From Acidobacteriota bacterium (lineage in GTDB: Bacteria > Acidobacteriota > Vicinamibacteria > Vicinamibacterales > UBA2999), in NCBI GenBank assembly GCA_018000455.1, contig JAGNJW010000027.1, positions 1 through 64,000 of the forward strand: 64,000 nucleotides of DNA. The letters run 5' to 3'. The position numbers were made by a program, and so were the translations under genes. Below are positions 17,160-28,880 of the stretch, piece by piece. Positions within the stretch are counted from its first letter, which is position 1. The number at the start of each line of letters is the position of its first letter. Below the pieces are notes generated by a model that was given only the letters and a program-made list of their open reading frames with translations, searched no databases and was not told the DNA's origin.

Positions 17160-17192
17160 CTTATAGCAGGTCCGCATGAGACCGGCATGAGA
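17160..17192 (-). promoter_or_regulatory. Candidate promoter and repeat operator of the efflux operon
   Basis: TATAAG (17165-17160) is the best -10 for the minus-strand operon. Immediately upstream are two direct repeats, CCGCATGAGA (17172-17181) and CCGGCATGAGA (17182-17192), spanning the -35 region. Tandem direct repeats at this place are the usual binding mode of OmpR-family regulators, and such a regulator is encoded in the operon. The link is inference. Confidence 0.4.
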
Positions 17193-17220
17193 GCGGCGAC
17201 GCTGGCGCTCACCCGGCGGT

Positions 17221-17239
17221 GGCCGCGGCCCGCGCGGCC
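17221..17239. promoter_or_regulatory. Perfect 7-bp hairpin just upstream of the sigma-gene -10 elements
   Basis: GGCCGCG (17221-17227) and CGCGGCC (17233-17239) are separated by five bases. The palindrome ends 3 bases before the first TATACA and would cover the -35 region of the ECF-SHG sigma gene, so it may be an operator. It could also be a chance GC-rich palindrome. Confidence 0.3.
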
Positions 17240-17241
17240 TG

Positions 17242-17275
17242 ATATACAGAGGCGTGACATATACAGAGGCATGAC
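17242..17275 (+). promoter_or_regulatory. Tandemly duplicated -10/start-codon module of the sigma gene
   Basis: Two adjacent 17-base units, ATATACAGAGGC(G/A)TGAC, lie at 17242-17258 and 17259-17275. Each holds a TATACA -10 (17243-17248, 17260-17265) and, five bases later, a start codon: GTG at 17254 in the first, ATG at 17271 in the second. Starting at the GTG gives a six-codon reading frame (V-T-Y-T-E-A) whose TGA overlaps the ATG of the sigma gene. Confidence 0.75.
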
Positions 17276-17828
17276 CGCAGACTTGACCGCGCTGCTGCAT
17301 CGCGCGCAGGCGGGCGACCCGCAGGCGGCCGACGCGCTGTTCGAGGAAAGCTATCCGCTGCTTCAGCGGATGGCACGCGCCCGGCTCAGGGCGCACGTCC
17401 GCACCCCGACGCTCGACACCGGCTCACTGGTGCACGAGGCGTATCTCCGGTTCGTGCACTCGGGGCGGCTGCGCATCGAGGACCGGCTCCACTTCCAGCG
17501 CTGGTCGGGGCGGGTGATGCGTTCGGTGATTGTCGACCTGGCGCGGCGCCGGCTGGCCGAACGGCGCGGCGGTGACGCCGTGCGTGTCAGCCTCACTGGC
17601 GATCTGCCGGTGGCCGTCGACAGCGCCGCGCAAGACCTGGTCGTGCGCGTGCACGAGGCGCTCGCGAGCTTTCCCGAGCGCGACGCCCGGGCTGCGCAGG
17701 TCGTCGAGCTTCGTTTCTTCGCCGGGATGACCGAGCCCGAGGTGGCCGAGGCGCTCGGCGTCACCGACCGCACCGTCCGCCGCGACTGGGAGAAGGCGCG
17801 GCTGCTGCTGGCCGGCATGCTCGCCTGA
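17271..17828 (+). CDS. ECF sigma factor of the SHG group (TIGR02999-like)
   Basis: 185 residues. It has the features of the ECF sigma subfamily usually found near Ser/Thr kinases in Acidobacteria and Planctomycetes: [14 protein letters not shown], then [16 protein letters not shown] in region 2, and [35 protein letters not shown] in region 4 (the last part is the recognition helix). There is no anti-sigma gene beside it; control in this group is thought to involve the associated kinase. The start ATG is the second of two duplicated -10/start modules and the transcript would be essentially leaderless. It is divergent from the metal-efflux operon. Confidence 0.9.
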   Translation: MTADLTALLHRAQAGDPQAADALFEESYPLLQRMARARLRAHVRTPTLDTGSLVHEAYLRFVHSGRLRIEDRLHFQRWSGRVMRSVIVDLARRRLAERRGGDAVRVSLTGDLPVAVDSAAQDLVVRVHEALASFPERDARAAQVVELRFFAGMTEPEVAEALGVTDRTVRRDWEKARLLLAGMLA

Positions 17829-17946
17829 AGCCGCCGGCCCTCGCACCCGCCCGACGACGGCCCTGGCCCCGAGCCCGCTGTCCGGATCGGAAGCGCCGTT
17901 GCGTAGGACCCACCAGGCGCGATATCCGCGCCAGGGGGGTGGAACG

Positions 17947-19920
17947 ATGGGTCGGATCCTGAGGATGCTGGCGGTGGTGGGGGCGGCGATGACACTTGGC
18001 GCGATGCCAGCAGCTGCGCAGTCGCTTGGCACCTTCAACTGGCAGTTGACGCCGTACTGCAACGTGATCACGGTAACCGTCACGCAGAACGGCAGCAACT
18101 ACACACTCGACGGCTACGACAATCAGTGCGGCGGCTCGCCCCGGGCGGCCGTGCTCGGCATGGCGGTGCTGAACCCGACCGGCACCGTCACGCTCGGCTT
18201 CACCATCGTCACGCCGCCAGACGCCATCCCGGTGCACGTGCAGACGGCCATCGATCTCGGCACGCTCGGCGGCGCGTGGACCGACGACCAGGGGCATGCC
18301 GGCACGTTCGTCTTCACGCCGTCGGGCGTGGGCAGTGGCGCCCCGCGCCCGGCCGCCCTCGTCGGTCTGCCCGACAACGCCGTGACCTCCGCCAAAATCG
18401 CCGACGGGGCGGTGGGCGGCAGCGACATCGACGGCACGCAAGTGCAGCGGCGCGTGTCGTCCGCCTGCAGCTCGGGCGAGTTAATGACGGGCGTCAATGA
18501 AGACGGAACGGTCGTGTGCCAGGCCGTCACCTCCGGTGCCGGCGGCGATATCACCGCGGTCAACGCCGGCACAGGGCTGACCGGTGGCGGCGCCACCGGC
18601 GACGTGACGCTGCAGACCAACTTTGCACAGGTGCAGGCGAGAGTAGCGACTGCGTGCCCGGCCAACCAGGCCATCCGCACCATCAACGCCGACGGTACGG
18701 TCGTGTGCGACATCGACAACGATTCTGGCGGCGACATCACGGCGGTGGTGGCTGGAACGGGACTTACGGGCGGCGGGGCGGCGGGAGCCGTCACGCTCGG
18801 TGTCGAGTACGGCGGACCCGGCGCGGCCGCCTCCGCCGCGCGGAGCGACCACTCGCACGCCGTCGGGGGCAGCGGGAACACCGCGGTCGGAACATCTGCG
18901 CTCTCGCTCAGCGGAACGGGAGGGGCGGCCGGGACCACGGCTGTGGGCGCCTTCGCAGCCAGGAACACCCAAAGTCCGAACAACGTCGCCGTTGGTGATC
19001 ATGCGATGGAGGCCAACACCACCGGCCAGAACAACACGGCCATCGGTTCGCAAGCGATGCGCAGCAACCTCACGGGCAGCGAGAACATCGCGATTGGAAA
19101 CATCGCTGGCGTCAATGGCGGCAGCCAGAACATCGCGATCGGATACGCCACTCTCTTCCTCTCGCCGCCGTCCGGAACCGTCGGCAACACCGCCGTGGGA
19201 TACCAGGCGCTCACCTCCGTGGACACCGACTACAACACCGCCGTCGGCCACCGTGCCCTGCTCATGCTCGATACCGGCACCGACAACACCGTGCTAGGCC
19301 GGGGGGCCGTCGACTCGCTGACGAGCGGAAGCAGGAATATCGGCATCGGCGGTTTCAGCCTGGGCGGTCTGACCGGAGGTGACAACAACGTCGCCATCGG
19401 ACACACCGCCGGCGTCCTGCTGGCCAGCGGCAGCAACAACATCTACGTGAACAATCCTGGTCTGGCCGGCGACAGCGGCACCGTCCGTGTGGGGAACGCG
19501 CTCCACACGAGAACGTTCGTTGCCGGTATCCGCGGCGTCACCACCGGGCAGAACAACGCGCAGGCCGTGATCGTCGATAGCGCCGGTCAGCTGGGCACCG
19601 TGAGTTCGAGCCGGAAGACGAAATTCGACATCGCGGATCTCGACCCGTCGGTCTCCGGCGCGCTCCAGCGCCTCCGGCCCGTGCAGTTCCGATACGCGAA
19701 GCCGTTTGCGGACGGTACGACGCCCATTCAATACGGGCTCATCGCCGAAGAGGTGCAGGACGTGTTGCCCGAGCTCGTCGCCACAGACGGGAACGGCGAC
19801 CCGGCGTCGGTGAAGTACCACATCCTGCCGTCGCTCCTGCTGGCGGAGGTCCAGCGGCTCTCGCGGGAGCTGGCGGCACTGCAGTCGGAGCTCGTCGCCC
19901 TCGCGGCGGCCCGCCGCTAA
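17947..19920 (+). CDS. Secreted fibre-like protein with C-terminal peptidase S74 chaperone domain
   Basis: 657 residues. A signal peptide (to about residue 25, PAAAQ) leads to an N-terminal beta domain with two Cys (PYCN, NQCGG). Then come two tail-fibre-like [20 protein letters not shown] segments, and a run of about ten repeats of the type [10 protein letters not shown] / NTAVGYQAL, as in trimeric adhesin heads. The C-terminus is an intramolecular chaperone of the endosialidase/S74 type ([27 protein letters not shown]) with a coiled-coil end. Ser554 and Lys559 (SSRKTK) have the five-residue spacing of the S74 self-cleavage dyad. No phage genes are near, so it is likely a cell-surface or secreted trimeric fibre. 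ATG at 17947 has GGGGGTGG upstream. Confidence 0.85.
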   Translation: MGRILRMLAVVGAAMTLGAMPAAAQSLGTFNWQLTPYCNVITVTVTQNGSNYTLDGYDNQCGGSPRAAVLGMAVLNPTGTVTLGFTIVTPPDAIPVHVQTAIDLGTLGGAWTDDQGHAGTFVFTPSGVGSGAPRPAALVGLPDNAVTSAKIADGAVGGSDIDGTQVQRRVSSACSSGELMTGVNEDGTVVCQAVTSGAGGDITAVNAGTGLTGGGATGDVTLQTNFAQVQARVATACPANQAIRTINADGTVVCDIDNDSGGDITAVVAGTGLTGGGAAGAVTLGVEYGGPGAAASAARSDHSHAVGGSGNTAVGTSALSLSGTGGAAGTTAVGAFAARNTQSPNNVAVGDHAMEANTTGQNNTAIGSQAMRSNLTGSENIAIGNIAGVNGGSQNIAIGYATLFLSPPSGTVGNTAVGYQALTSVDTDYNTAVGHRALLMLDTGTDNTVLGRGAVDSLTSGSRNIGIGGFSLGGLTGGDNNVAIGHTAGVLLASGSNNIYVNNPGLAGDSGTVRVGNALHTRTFVAGIRGVTTGQNNAQAVIVDSAGQLGTVSSSRKTKFDIADLDPSVSGALQRLRPVQFRYAKPFADGTTPIQYGLIAEEVQDVLPELVATDGNGDPASVKYHILPSLLLAEVQRLSRELAALQSELVALAAARR

Positions 19921-19948
19921 CTAACAGGTCACTCGTTCGTGGCACTTC

Positions 19949-19980
19949 GACCCGGATGGCGGGTGTTGGTCATTCGGGTC
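19949..19980 (+). terminator. Hairpin between the two fibre genes
   Basis: GACCCGGAT (19949-19957) and ATTCGGGTC (19972-19980) pair with one mismatch around a 14-base loop, 28 bases after the first fibre gene. There is no T-run. The rest of the 131-base gap holds nothing else recognisable except GGGGGA before the next ATG. Confidence 0.35.
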
Positions 19981-20051
19981 GTGTCATGTCCGGATTTCGC
20001 GCGCCGTTACGTCCTCCTGAGTGACTCGCAGATTGCGAAAGGGGGACAGTC

Positions 20052-22205
20052 ATGAGACCGACAGGGAATCAGGGGTGGGCAGCGCTGGCGGCGCTCGTCC
20101 TGGGCGTCGCGCCCGCCGGGGCGCAGACGCTCGGGTCGTTCAGCTGGCAGCTGGCGCCGTATTGCAACGTCGTCACGGTGACGGTCACGCAGAACGGCGG
20201 CAACTACACGTTGGACGGGTACGACAATCAGTGCGGCGGCTCGACGCGCGCCGCCGTCGTCGGCATGGCAGTGCCCAATCCCGCGGGCACTGTGACGCTC
20301 GGGTTCACGATCGTGACACCGCCGAGCGGGATTCCGGTCCACGTGCAGACGGCGATCGACCTCGGCTCGCTGGGCGGATCGTGGACCGATGACCAGGGCT
20401 ACACGGGCACGTTCGTCTTCACCCCGTCCGGCATCGGTGCGGGGTCGCCACGTCCCGCGGCGCTCATCGGCCTGCCGGACAACGCCGTGACCTCCGCCAA
20501 AATCGCCGACGGGGCGGTGGGCGGCAGCGACATCAACGCGGCCGAGGTACAGAAGCGGGTCACAGCACCTTGCCCGCCGAACCAGCTCATGACGGCCGTG
20601 AACCAGGATGGCACCGTCGTCTGTCAGGCCGTGTCGTCGACGTCGGGAGGAGACATCACCGGTGTCGCGGCCGGCTCCGGACTCTCAGGGGGCGGCACGA
20701 GCGGCGATGTCACCCTGGGCATCGCCTCCGGCGGCGTCACGTCGTCGCACCTTTCGCCAAACACCGTCGACTCGTCGAAAGTGCTGGACGGCTCGCTCGG
20801 CGCGGCCGATATCAACCAGGCCCAAGTGCAGACGCGCGTCACAGGCACCTGTCCGGCCGGCCAGGCGATGCGGACCATCGCGCAAACGGGCACGGTCACG
20901 TGCGAGGCGGTTACCGGCGGGGCGGGTGGTGACATCACTGCCGTGATGGCCGGCGTGGGCCTGACCGGTGGCGGCGCGACTGGCGGCGTGACTCTTGGCG
21001 TGGCGTTTGCCGGTCCCGGATCGTCGGGCCTGGTCGCGAGGTCGGACCACACACATGCCACAGCAGCAGGTTCGTCCAACACCGGTGTCGGTCCAGGCGC
21101 GCTCGGGGTCGTCGCCGGCAACTACAACACCGCCATCGGTTTCGACGCGCTGGCCGCGAACACCGTCGGATTCAACAACACGGCCGTCGGCGTGGCAGCC
21201 CTCGCGGAGAACGTCGCCGGCTGGCGGAATACGGCGCTCGGAGCCAGCGCGCTCGCCTCGCACGCCACGTCCGCCGACAACACCGCCGTCGGGTACGACG
21301 CCTTGGTCTTCGCGAACGGTGTCGAGAACACGGCAGTTGGGAGCAGCGCGGGCACGCGGGGCGGCGACCGCAATACCTCGGTGGGCGCTTTTGCACTCAA
21401 TCCTGGCGTCTCGACCCCCAACGACAACACGGCCGTCGGCTGGTCGGCGTTGACCAGGGCCACGGACGACAGGAACGCCGCCTTCGGGTCAGGCGCCTTG
21501 ATGATGATGACTTCGGGCACGGCGAACGTGGCCCTGGGGTACCGGGCGATGGCGACAGCCCTGAACACGGACGACAACCTCGCCGCGGGTGCGGAGGCGC
21601 TCAGCGCGCTAACGGTCGGAGATGGCAACACGGCGCTCGGGGCGCGCGCTGGCGCCAACCTCACGACGGGGAGCGACAACCTCTATCTGGGCAACGCCGG
21701 CACCTCGGTCGAGTCGAACACGATTCGTATTGGCTCGGCGGCACGCCAGAGCCGATTCTTCGCCAACGCTATCCGCAGCGTCACCACTGGAAACAACAAC
21801 GCGCAGGCCGTGATGATCGACAGCGCCGGCCAACTCGGCACGACGTCATCCAGCCGCAAGACCAAGTTCGACGTCGCGGACCTGTCCGCGTCCGTGACCG
21901 GCGCCCTGCAGCGCCTCCGACCCGTGCAGTTCCGCTATCTGAAGCCCTTCATCGACGGCTCCACGCCTGTTCAATTCGGGCTCATCGCCGAAGAAGTGCA
22001 GGAGGTGCTGCCCGAGCTCGTCGCTACAGACGGGAACGGCGATCCGGCGTCGGTGAAGTACCACATCCTGCCATCGCTGCTCCTGGCCGAGGTGCAGCGG
22101 CTCGAGCGCGCACGCGCGGCTCAGCACGAGGAGATCGCGGCGCTCAGGACAGGGCTGGCGGCGATGCGAACGCTGGTCGCGCAGGTGGTGTCGCTGCGAC
22201 CGTAG
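20052..22205 (+). CDS. Second secreted fibre-like protein with S74 chaperone domain (paralogue)
   Basis: 717 residues, same plan as its upstream neighbour: signal peptide (to about residue 25, PAGAQ), the N-terminal two-Cys domain, tail-fibre segments (one more than in the paralogue), a longer run of NTAVG repeats and the S74 domain with SSRKTK at residues 600-605. The C-terminus again forms a short coiled coil ([19 protein letters not shown]). GGGGGA lies 7 bases before the ATG. Identity between the copies is uneven: a 57-base stretch (18373-18429 and 20478-20534) is identical at DNA level, as expected from recent gene conversion. The two probably form homo- or hetero-trimers. Confidence 0.85.
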   Translation: MRPTGNQGWAALAALVLGVAPAGAQTLGSFSWQLAPYCNVVTVTVTQNGGNYTLDGYDNQCGGSTRAAVVGMAVPNPAGTVTLGFTIVTPPSGIPVHVQTAIDLGSLGGSWTDDQGYTGTFVFTPSGIGAGSPRPAALIGLPDNAVTSAKIADGAVGGSDINAAEVQKRVTAPCPPNQLMTAVNQDGTVVCQAVSSTSGGDITGVAAGSGLSGGGTSGDVTLGIASGGVTSSHLSPNTVDSSKVLDGSLGAADINQAQVQTRVTGTCPAGQAMRTIAQTGTVTCEAVTGGAGGDITAVMAGVGLTGGGATGGVTLGVAFAGPGSSGLVARSDHTHATAAGSSNTGVGPGALGVVAGNYNTAIGFDALAANTVGFNNTAVGVAALAENVAGWRNTALGASALASHATSADNTAVGYDALVFANGVENTAVGSSAGTRGGDRNTSVGAFALNPGVSTPNDNTAVGWSALTRATDDRNAAFGSGALMMMTSGTANVALGYRAMATALNTDDNLAAGAEALSALTVGDGNTALGARAGANLTTGSDNLYLGNAGTSVESNTIRIGSAARQSRFFANAIRSVTTGNNNAQAVMIDSAGQLGTTSSSRKTKFDVADLSASVTGALQRLRPVQFRYLKPFIDGSTPVQFGLIAEEVQEVLPELVATDGNGDPASVKYHILPSLLLAEVQRLERARAAQHEEIAALRTGLAAMRTLVAQVVSLRP

Positions 22206-22299
22206 TGCGTCGTGCCGACGGGCGAGCCGAGGCGTTCATCTGCCTGGGGTGCCGACCATGAGGCGCGAGGGCGATGCTCGCAACATGGCGCTTCTCTGG

Positions 22300-22305
22300 T
22301 ATACA
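22300..22305 (+). promoter_or_regulatory. -10 element TATACA of a probable leaderless kinase transcript
   Basis: TATACA ends 7 bases before the ATG at 22313, with no ribosome-binding sequence between. The 107-base gap after the fibre gene shows no other signal, so the kinase can be transcribed on its own. Confidence 0.55.
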
Positions 22306-22312
22306 GAACGCC

Positions 22313-25144
<2,832 letters not shown>

Positions 25145-25225
25145 ACCGCCGCCGGTCGTGGCACAATCCCCGCGCAGCAGCCGTCGGTGACCGCGTTGCC
25201 CCGAACGGCGCGGAGGACTTCCCCC

Positions 25226-26215
25226 ATGAAGACCCTGGTCAAACTGCTCGTCTGGCTGGCGGCCGCGGCCGTTCTCGCGGTCGGCGCCGGCCTCACCTAT
25301 CTCTACACGCAGTTCCCCGCGGTGCCGCCGCCGGAAGACGTGCGCATCCAGGCCACGCCCGAAGGCCTGGCGCGTGGTCAATATCTCGTCGAGAACGTCG
25401 TGGGCTGCGTGGTCTGCCACGCCGACCGCGACTGGGCGAAGTTCAGCGCGCCGGTCATCGCCGCGACCAAGGGCAAGGGCGGACAACGCTTCGGCTTCGG
25501 CCTCGAACCGTTCGTGCTCTATGCGAAGAACATCACGCCGGGCGGCGTGGGTGAGTGGAGCGACGGCGAGTTGCTGCGCGCGATCACGATGGGCGTGAGC
25601 CGCGACGGCACGCCGCTCTTCCCGCTGATGCCCTACCCGCGTTACGCGCGGATGTCGCGTGAGGACGTCGAAGCGATCGTCGCCTACGTTCGCACCCTGC
25701 CGGCCGTGCCCGCCGAGCCCCTGCCGGCGCGCACGCTGAACTTCCCGCTGCCGCTCGTCGTGCGCACGATGCCCGCTGCGCCTTCGCACCAGCCGCGGCC
25801 GCCGGCCTCAGACCGCGTGGCCTACGGTGAGTACCTGACCAACGCCGCCGTGTGCGCCGACTGCCACACGCCGATCGACGATCAGGGCATGCCGCTCTCC
25901 GGCATGAACTTCGCCGGCGGCATGGCCTTCTCGCCGCACGGCGTCGGCCTGGTACGTTCGGCCAACATCACGCCCGATGCCGGCACCGGGATTGGGACGT
26001 GGACCGAGGAGCAGTTCGTCGAGAAGTTCCGCGCCTTCCGCGGCCAGCCGATGCGGACGCTCGAAGGCGCCGAGCGCCTGCAGAACACCGAGATGCCCTG
26101 GACCTACTACGCGGGCATGCACGATGACGACCTGGGCGCCATCTACGCCTACCTGCGCTCGCAGCGGCCGGTCGTCAACCGCGTCGAGAAGTTCGGCACG
26201 CCGGGCCAGCCGTAG
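25226..26215 (+). CDS. Dihaem c-type cytochrome, membrane-anchored
   Basis: 329 residues. An uncleaved or cleavable N-terminal helix (LLVWLAAAAVLAVGAGLTYLY) is followed by two cytochrome c domains with haem sites CVVCH (about 61-65) and CADCH (about 210-214). Met ligands are available in MPYPRYARM and MPWTYYAGM. This resembles the cytochrome subunits of alcohol or aldehyde dehydrogenases. It acts in the periplasm as an electron carrier. No dehydrogenase is adjacent, so its partner is unknown. GCGGAGGA precedes the ATG. Confidence 0.9.
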   Translation: MKTLVKLLVWLAAAAVLAVGAGLTYLYTQFPAVPPPEDVRIQATPEGLARGQYLVENVVGCVVCHADRDWAKFSAPVIAATKGKGGQRFGFGLEPFVLYAKNITPGGVGEWSDGELLRAITMGVSRDGTPLFPLMPYPRYARMSREDVEAIVAYVRTLPAVPAEPLPARTLNFPLPLVVRTMPAAPSHQPRPPASDRVAYGEYLTNAAVCADCHTPIDDQGMPLSGMNFAGGMAFSPHGVGLVRSANITPDAGTGIGTWTEEQFVEKFRAFRGQPMRTLEGAERLQNTEMPWTYYAGMHDDDLGAIYAYLRSQRPVVNRVEKFGTPGQP

Positions 26216-26254
26216 TGGGGCGGGCCGGCGACTGCGCGGCGGTCGACGGTGAGT

Positions 26255-26740
26255 CTAGTTGCCGCCGCGGCCGGCCTTGCGCGCTTCCTCGTCCTGGTAT
26301 TCGATCTGCTTGCCCGACCGTGTTTCGACGATGGTCAACGTCGTGCGCACGATGTCCTTGCCGAGTTCCAGCACGACGGCCTGGTCCTTGCCGTCCTTGT
26401 CCTTGTAGCCGATGGTGAAGAAGTGCTTTCGTTTCTTCGAGAAGAGCAGGAGCGGGTTCACCAGGATGGCCGCGCCGACGCGGCGGCCCGCCTTCTGCCC
26501 GTACTCGAGGCTCGCGATCGCACTGTAGGGGATCATGATCGAGGGGCCCTTGCCGCGCTCGGGCGTGAAGACGAGCTGCGACTCGGTGGTGGTGTCGAGC
26601 AAGCCCTCTGCCGCCTCGGTGATGGCGGAGATGGTGCCGCCGACGTACTCTGCCTTGCGACTGCCGACCGCACCCAGGGGGGCGATGGCGAACTCGGCGA
26701 CGATGAGCAGCGCGACGATGCCGCGGATGGACCTGGACAT
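26255..26740 (-). CDS. Small exported protein of unknown function
   Basis: 161 residues with a signal peptide (IVALLIVAEFAIAPLGAVG). The mature domain is beta-rich, with VGGTISAITEAAEGLLDTT and IPYSAIASLEYGQKAGRR, and resembles small SH3/PH-like exported domains. The C-terminus is charged (QIEYQDEEARKAG). I cannot name a family. The start at 26740 has GGGAGG 9 bases upstream. It is divergent from the catabolic operon at 26813 and convergent with the cytochrome gene. Confidence 0.75.
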   Translation of the reverse strand: MSRSIRGIVALLIVAEFAIAPLGAVGSRKAEYVGGTISAITEAAEGLLDTTTESQLVFTPERGKGPSIMIPYSAIASLEYGQKAGRRVGAAILVNPLLLFSKKRKHFFTIGYKDKDGKDQAVVLELGKDIVRTTLTIVETRSGKQIEYQDEEARKAGRGGN

Positions 26741-26777
26741 GACCGATACCTCCCAGCCGGGGACCGGCTGACGTTCT

Positions 26778-26806
26778 TTTACCATACCTCTATAGCGAGA
26801 TAGCAT
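26778..26806 (+). promoter_or_regulatory. Promoter TTTACC-17-TAGCAT of the catabolic operon, leaderless
   Basis: TTTACC (26778-26783) and TAGCAT (26801-26806) have a 17-base spacer. The -10 ends 6 bases before the GTG at 26813. The spacer to the start (GGCGCC) is identical to that of the gene at 30666. Confidence 0.55.
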
Positions 26807-26812
26807 GGCGCC

Positions 26813-28195
26813 GTGGTTCATGACCTCGTCGTCAGCGGCGGTACTGTGGTCACGTCGGCGGGGGCACGGCCGGCCGACATCGCCGTGACCGGAGGGCGGA
26901 TCGTGGCCGTCGAGCCGCCGGGTGGCGTTTCTGCAGCGGCGGTGGTCATCGACGCGACCGGCCATCACATCCTCCCCGGGATCATCGACACCCACGTCCA
27001 TACCCGCCATCCGGGCGTGCCCGAGCGCGAGGACTTCCTGTCGGGCACCGCCGCGGCGGCCGCCGGCGGCATCACGACGCTGTTCGAGATGCCGATTTCG
27101 AAGCTGCCGGTCAACTCCGGCCAGTCGCTGGCCAGGCGGGCCGAGCTGCTGCAGCCGACCGCGCACATCGACTACGCGCTCTACGGCGGCGCCGGTCACG
27201 AGAACGTGGCCGACATCGCCGGGCAGGCGGCCGCCGGAGCCATTGCCTTCAAGACCTTCCTCCAGCCGCCGCCACCCACCCGTCTCGACGAATTCTTCGG
27301 GCTATGGTGCACCGACGAAGTGCGGCTGCGCGAGGTGATGCGCCAGGTGAAGGCGACGGGGCTGCGGCACTGCTTCCACTGCGAGCACACGGCCACCTTC
27401 GAGGCCTTCGAGCGCCAGCTCCAAGCCGAGGGGCGGACGACGGGCCGGGCACACGCCGAGAGCCGTCCGCCGGGCGTCGAAGATCTGTCGGTGGCGATCG
27501 TGCTCGCGCTGGCTGAAGACCTCGGCGCACGCGTGCAGGTCGTCCATTGCTCCAGCCCGCGGGCCGCCCGCATGGCACGCGATGCGCGTTGGCGCGGCGT
27601 CGACGCGACGGTCGAGACGTGCCCGCCGTATCTCTTCTTCACCGACGAAGCGCTCGACCGCCTGGGGCCGTTCGCCAAGTGCAATCCGCCCCTCCGGGGC
27701 GAGCGGGAGGTGCGCGGCTTGCGCCAGTGCCTGCGCGAGGGACTGATCGAGGTGGTGGGCACCGACCACTCGCCGTTTCTCGCCGAGGACAAAGCGAAGG
27801 GCAACGAGAACATCTTCCTCGCGCCGCCCGGCCTGGCCGGGCTCGAGGTGCTCGTGCCGCTCATGCTGACGGCGGCGCATCATGGCTGGATCCCGCTCGA
27901 AGCGGTGGCGGCCCTGTGCGCCGAGAACGCCGCCAGGCTGTTCGGCCTGCCTGGGAAAGGCCGGCTCCAAGCGGGTGCCGACGCCGATCTCACGATCGTC
28001 GATCTCGCCACCACCTGGCGCTATGACTCGGCGGCGGCGCTGACGAAGTCGCGGGCCAACATGCGGATCTACGACGGCGTCGAGCTCCACGGGCGGGTCG
28101 TCTCGACGCTCGTGCGTGGCGAAGTCGTGTTCAAGGACGGGGTGGTCACGGGCGCTCCTGGCCACGGCCAGTTCGTGCGTCCGGTGAAGGCGTGA
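26813..28195 (+). CDS. Cyclic amidohydrolase, dihydroorotase/allantoinase/dihydropyrimidinase superfamily
   Basis: 460 residues. The metal motif IDTHVHTRHPG is followed by the loop EDFLSGTAAAAAGGITTLFEMP, the usual allantoinase/dihydroorotase signature. The bridging Lys is in AIAFKTFL, and the later metal ligands are in FHCEHT, VVHCSS and GTDHSPF. It should hydrolyse a cyclic amide in the cytosol (there is no signal peptide). It is the first gene of a four-gene operon with AroM, a DapA-family lyase and an SDR. That context points to a catabolic route rather than pyrimidine synthesis. GTG start with a -10 6 bases away. Confidence 0.88.
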   Translation: MVHDLVVSGGTVVTSAGARPADIAVTGGRIVAVEPPGGVSAAAVVIDATGHHILPGIIDTHVHTRHPGVPEREDFLSGTAAAAAGGITTLFEMPISKLPVNSGQSLARRAELLQPTAHIDYALYGGAGHENVADIAGQAAAGAIAFKTFLQPPPPTRLDEFFGLWCTDEVRLREVMRQVKATGLRHCFHCEHTATFEAFERQLQAEGRTTGRAHAESRPPGVEDLSVAIVLALAEDLGARVQVVHCSSPRAARMARDARWRGVDATVETCPPYLFFTDEALDRLGPFAKCNPPLRGEREVRGLRQCLREGLIEVVGTDHSPFLAEDKAKGNENIFLAPPGLAGLEVLVPLMLTAAHHGWIPLEAVAALCAENAARLFGLPGKGRLQAGADADLTIVDLATTWRYDSAAALTKSRANMRIYDGVELHGRVVSTLVRGEVVFKDGVVTGAPGHGQFVRPVKA

Positions 28196-28869
28196 TGGCC
28201 GCCAGGACCGCGCGTCGCCTGCTCGGCATCGTCACCATCGGCCAGACACCGCGTCCCGATCTGGCCGCGACCTTCGGTGCCGCCGCGCCCAACGCCGATG
28301 TGTGTCTGGCCGGCGCGCTCGACGGCCTCTCCGCGGCCGAGGTCTCGGCACTGGCCGTGGCCGGTCCCTATCCGCTGCTGGTCCGGCTCGCCGACGGCAC
28401 CACGGCCGAGATCCCGCGCGACACGCTGGTGCCGCGGGTGGCGGCCGCCGCGCAGACGCTGGCCGACCAGGGGGTTGCGCTCGTCGTCGTGGCCTGCGCC
28501 GGCGAGTTTCCAGCCATCGCGTGCGCCGTGCCGGTGCTGGTGCCGGGCCGTGTCGTGCCGGCCACCGTGCGGGCCGTGGCGGCCGGGGCGCTGGTTGGCA
28601 TCGTGACACCCAATGCGGCACAGGTGCCGTTTGCCGAAGCGAAATGGCGCGCCGACGGCTTCGCGGTCACCGTCACCCACGCCTCGCCGGCGCACCACGA
28701 CGACATCGCCCGCGCCGCGGCCGCGATGCGCCACGCCGACGTCGCTCTGGTGGTACTCGACTGCATGGGCCACGACGAGGCGTATCGTGCCGAGTTCGCC
28801 AGCCTGTCGTTGCGCCCGACGCTTGCCGTCCAGACGCTCATCGCGAACCTGGCCGGTGCGATGGTGTAG
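28192..28869 (+). CDS. aroM: AroM-family protein
   Basis: 225 residues. The opening [15 protein letters not shown] and the C-terminal [14 protein letters not shown] are characteristic of AroM. The family is related to the Asp/Glu/hydantoin racemase fold and its reaction is unknown; in E. coli the gene lies beside aroL but is not required for aromatic synthesis. The GTG at 28192 overlaps the previous stop by 4 bases. Context with a cyclic amidohydrolase suggests a role in hydantoin- or dihydropyrimidine-like compound breakdown, which is inference. Confidence 0.85.
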   Translation: MMAARTARRLLGIVTIGQTPRPDLAATFGAAAPNADVCLAGALDGLSAAEVSALAVAGPYPLLVRLADGTTAEIPRDTLVPRVAAAAQTLADQGVALVVVACAGEFPAIACAVPVLVPGRVVPATVRAVAAGALVGIVTPNAAQVPFAEAKWRADGFAVTVTHASPAHHDDIARAAAAMRHADVALVVLDCMGHDEAYRAEFASLSLRPTLAVQTLIANLAGAMV

Positions 28870-28880
28870 CGTAGGACGGC

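Noticed and set aside
17947-22205. Phage or prophage tail region
   Set aside because: The fibre-like repeats and S74 domains suggest it, but no capsid, portal, terminase, integrase or lysis gene is near and both proteins have Sec signal peptides.
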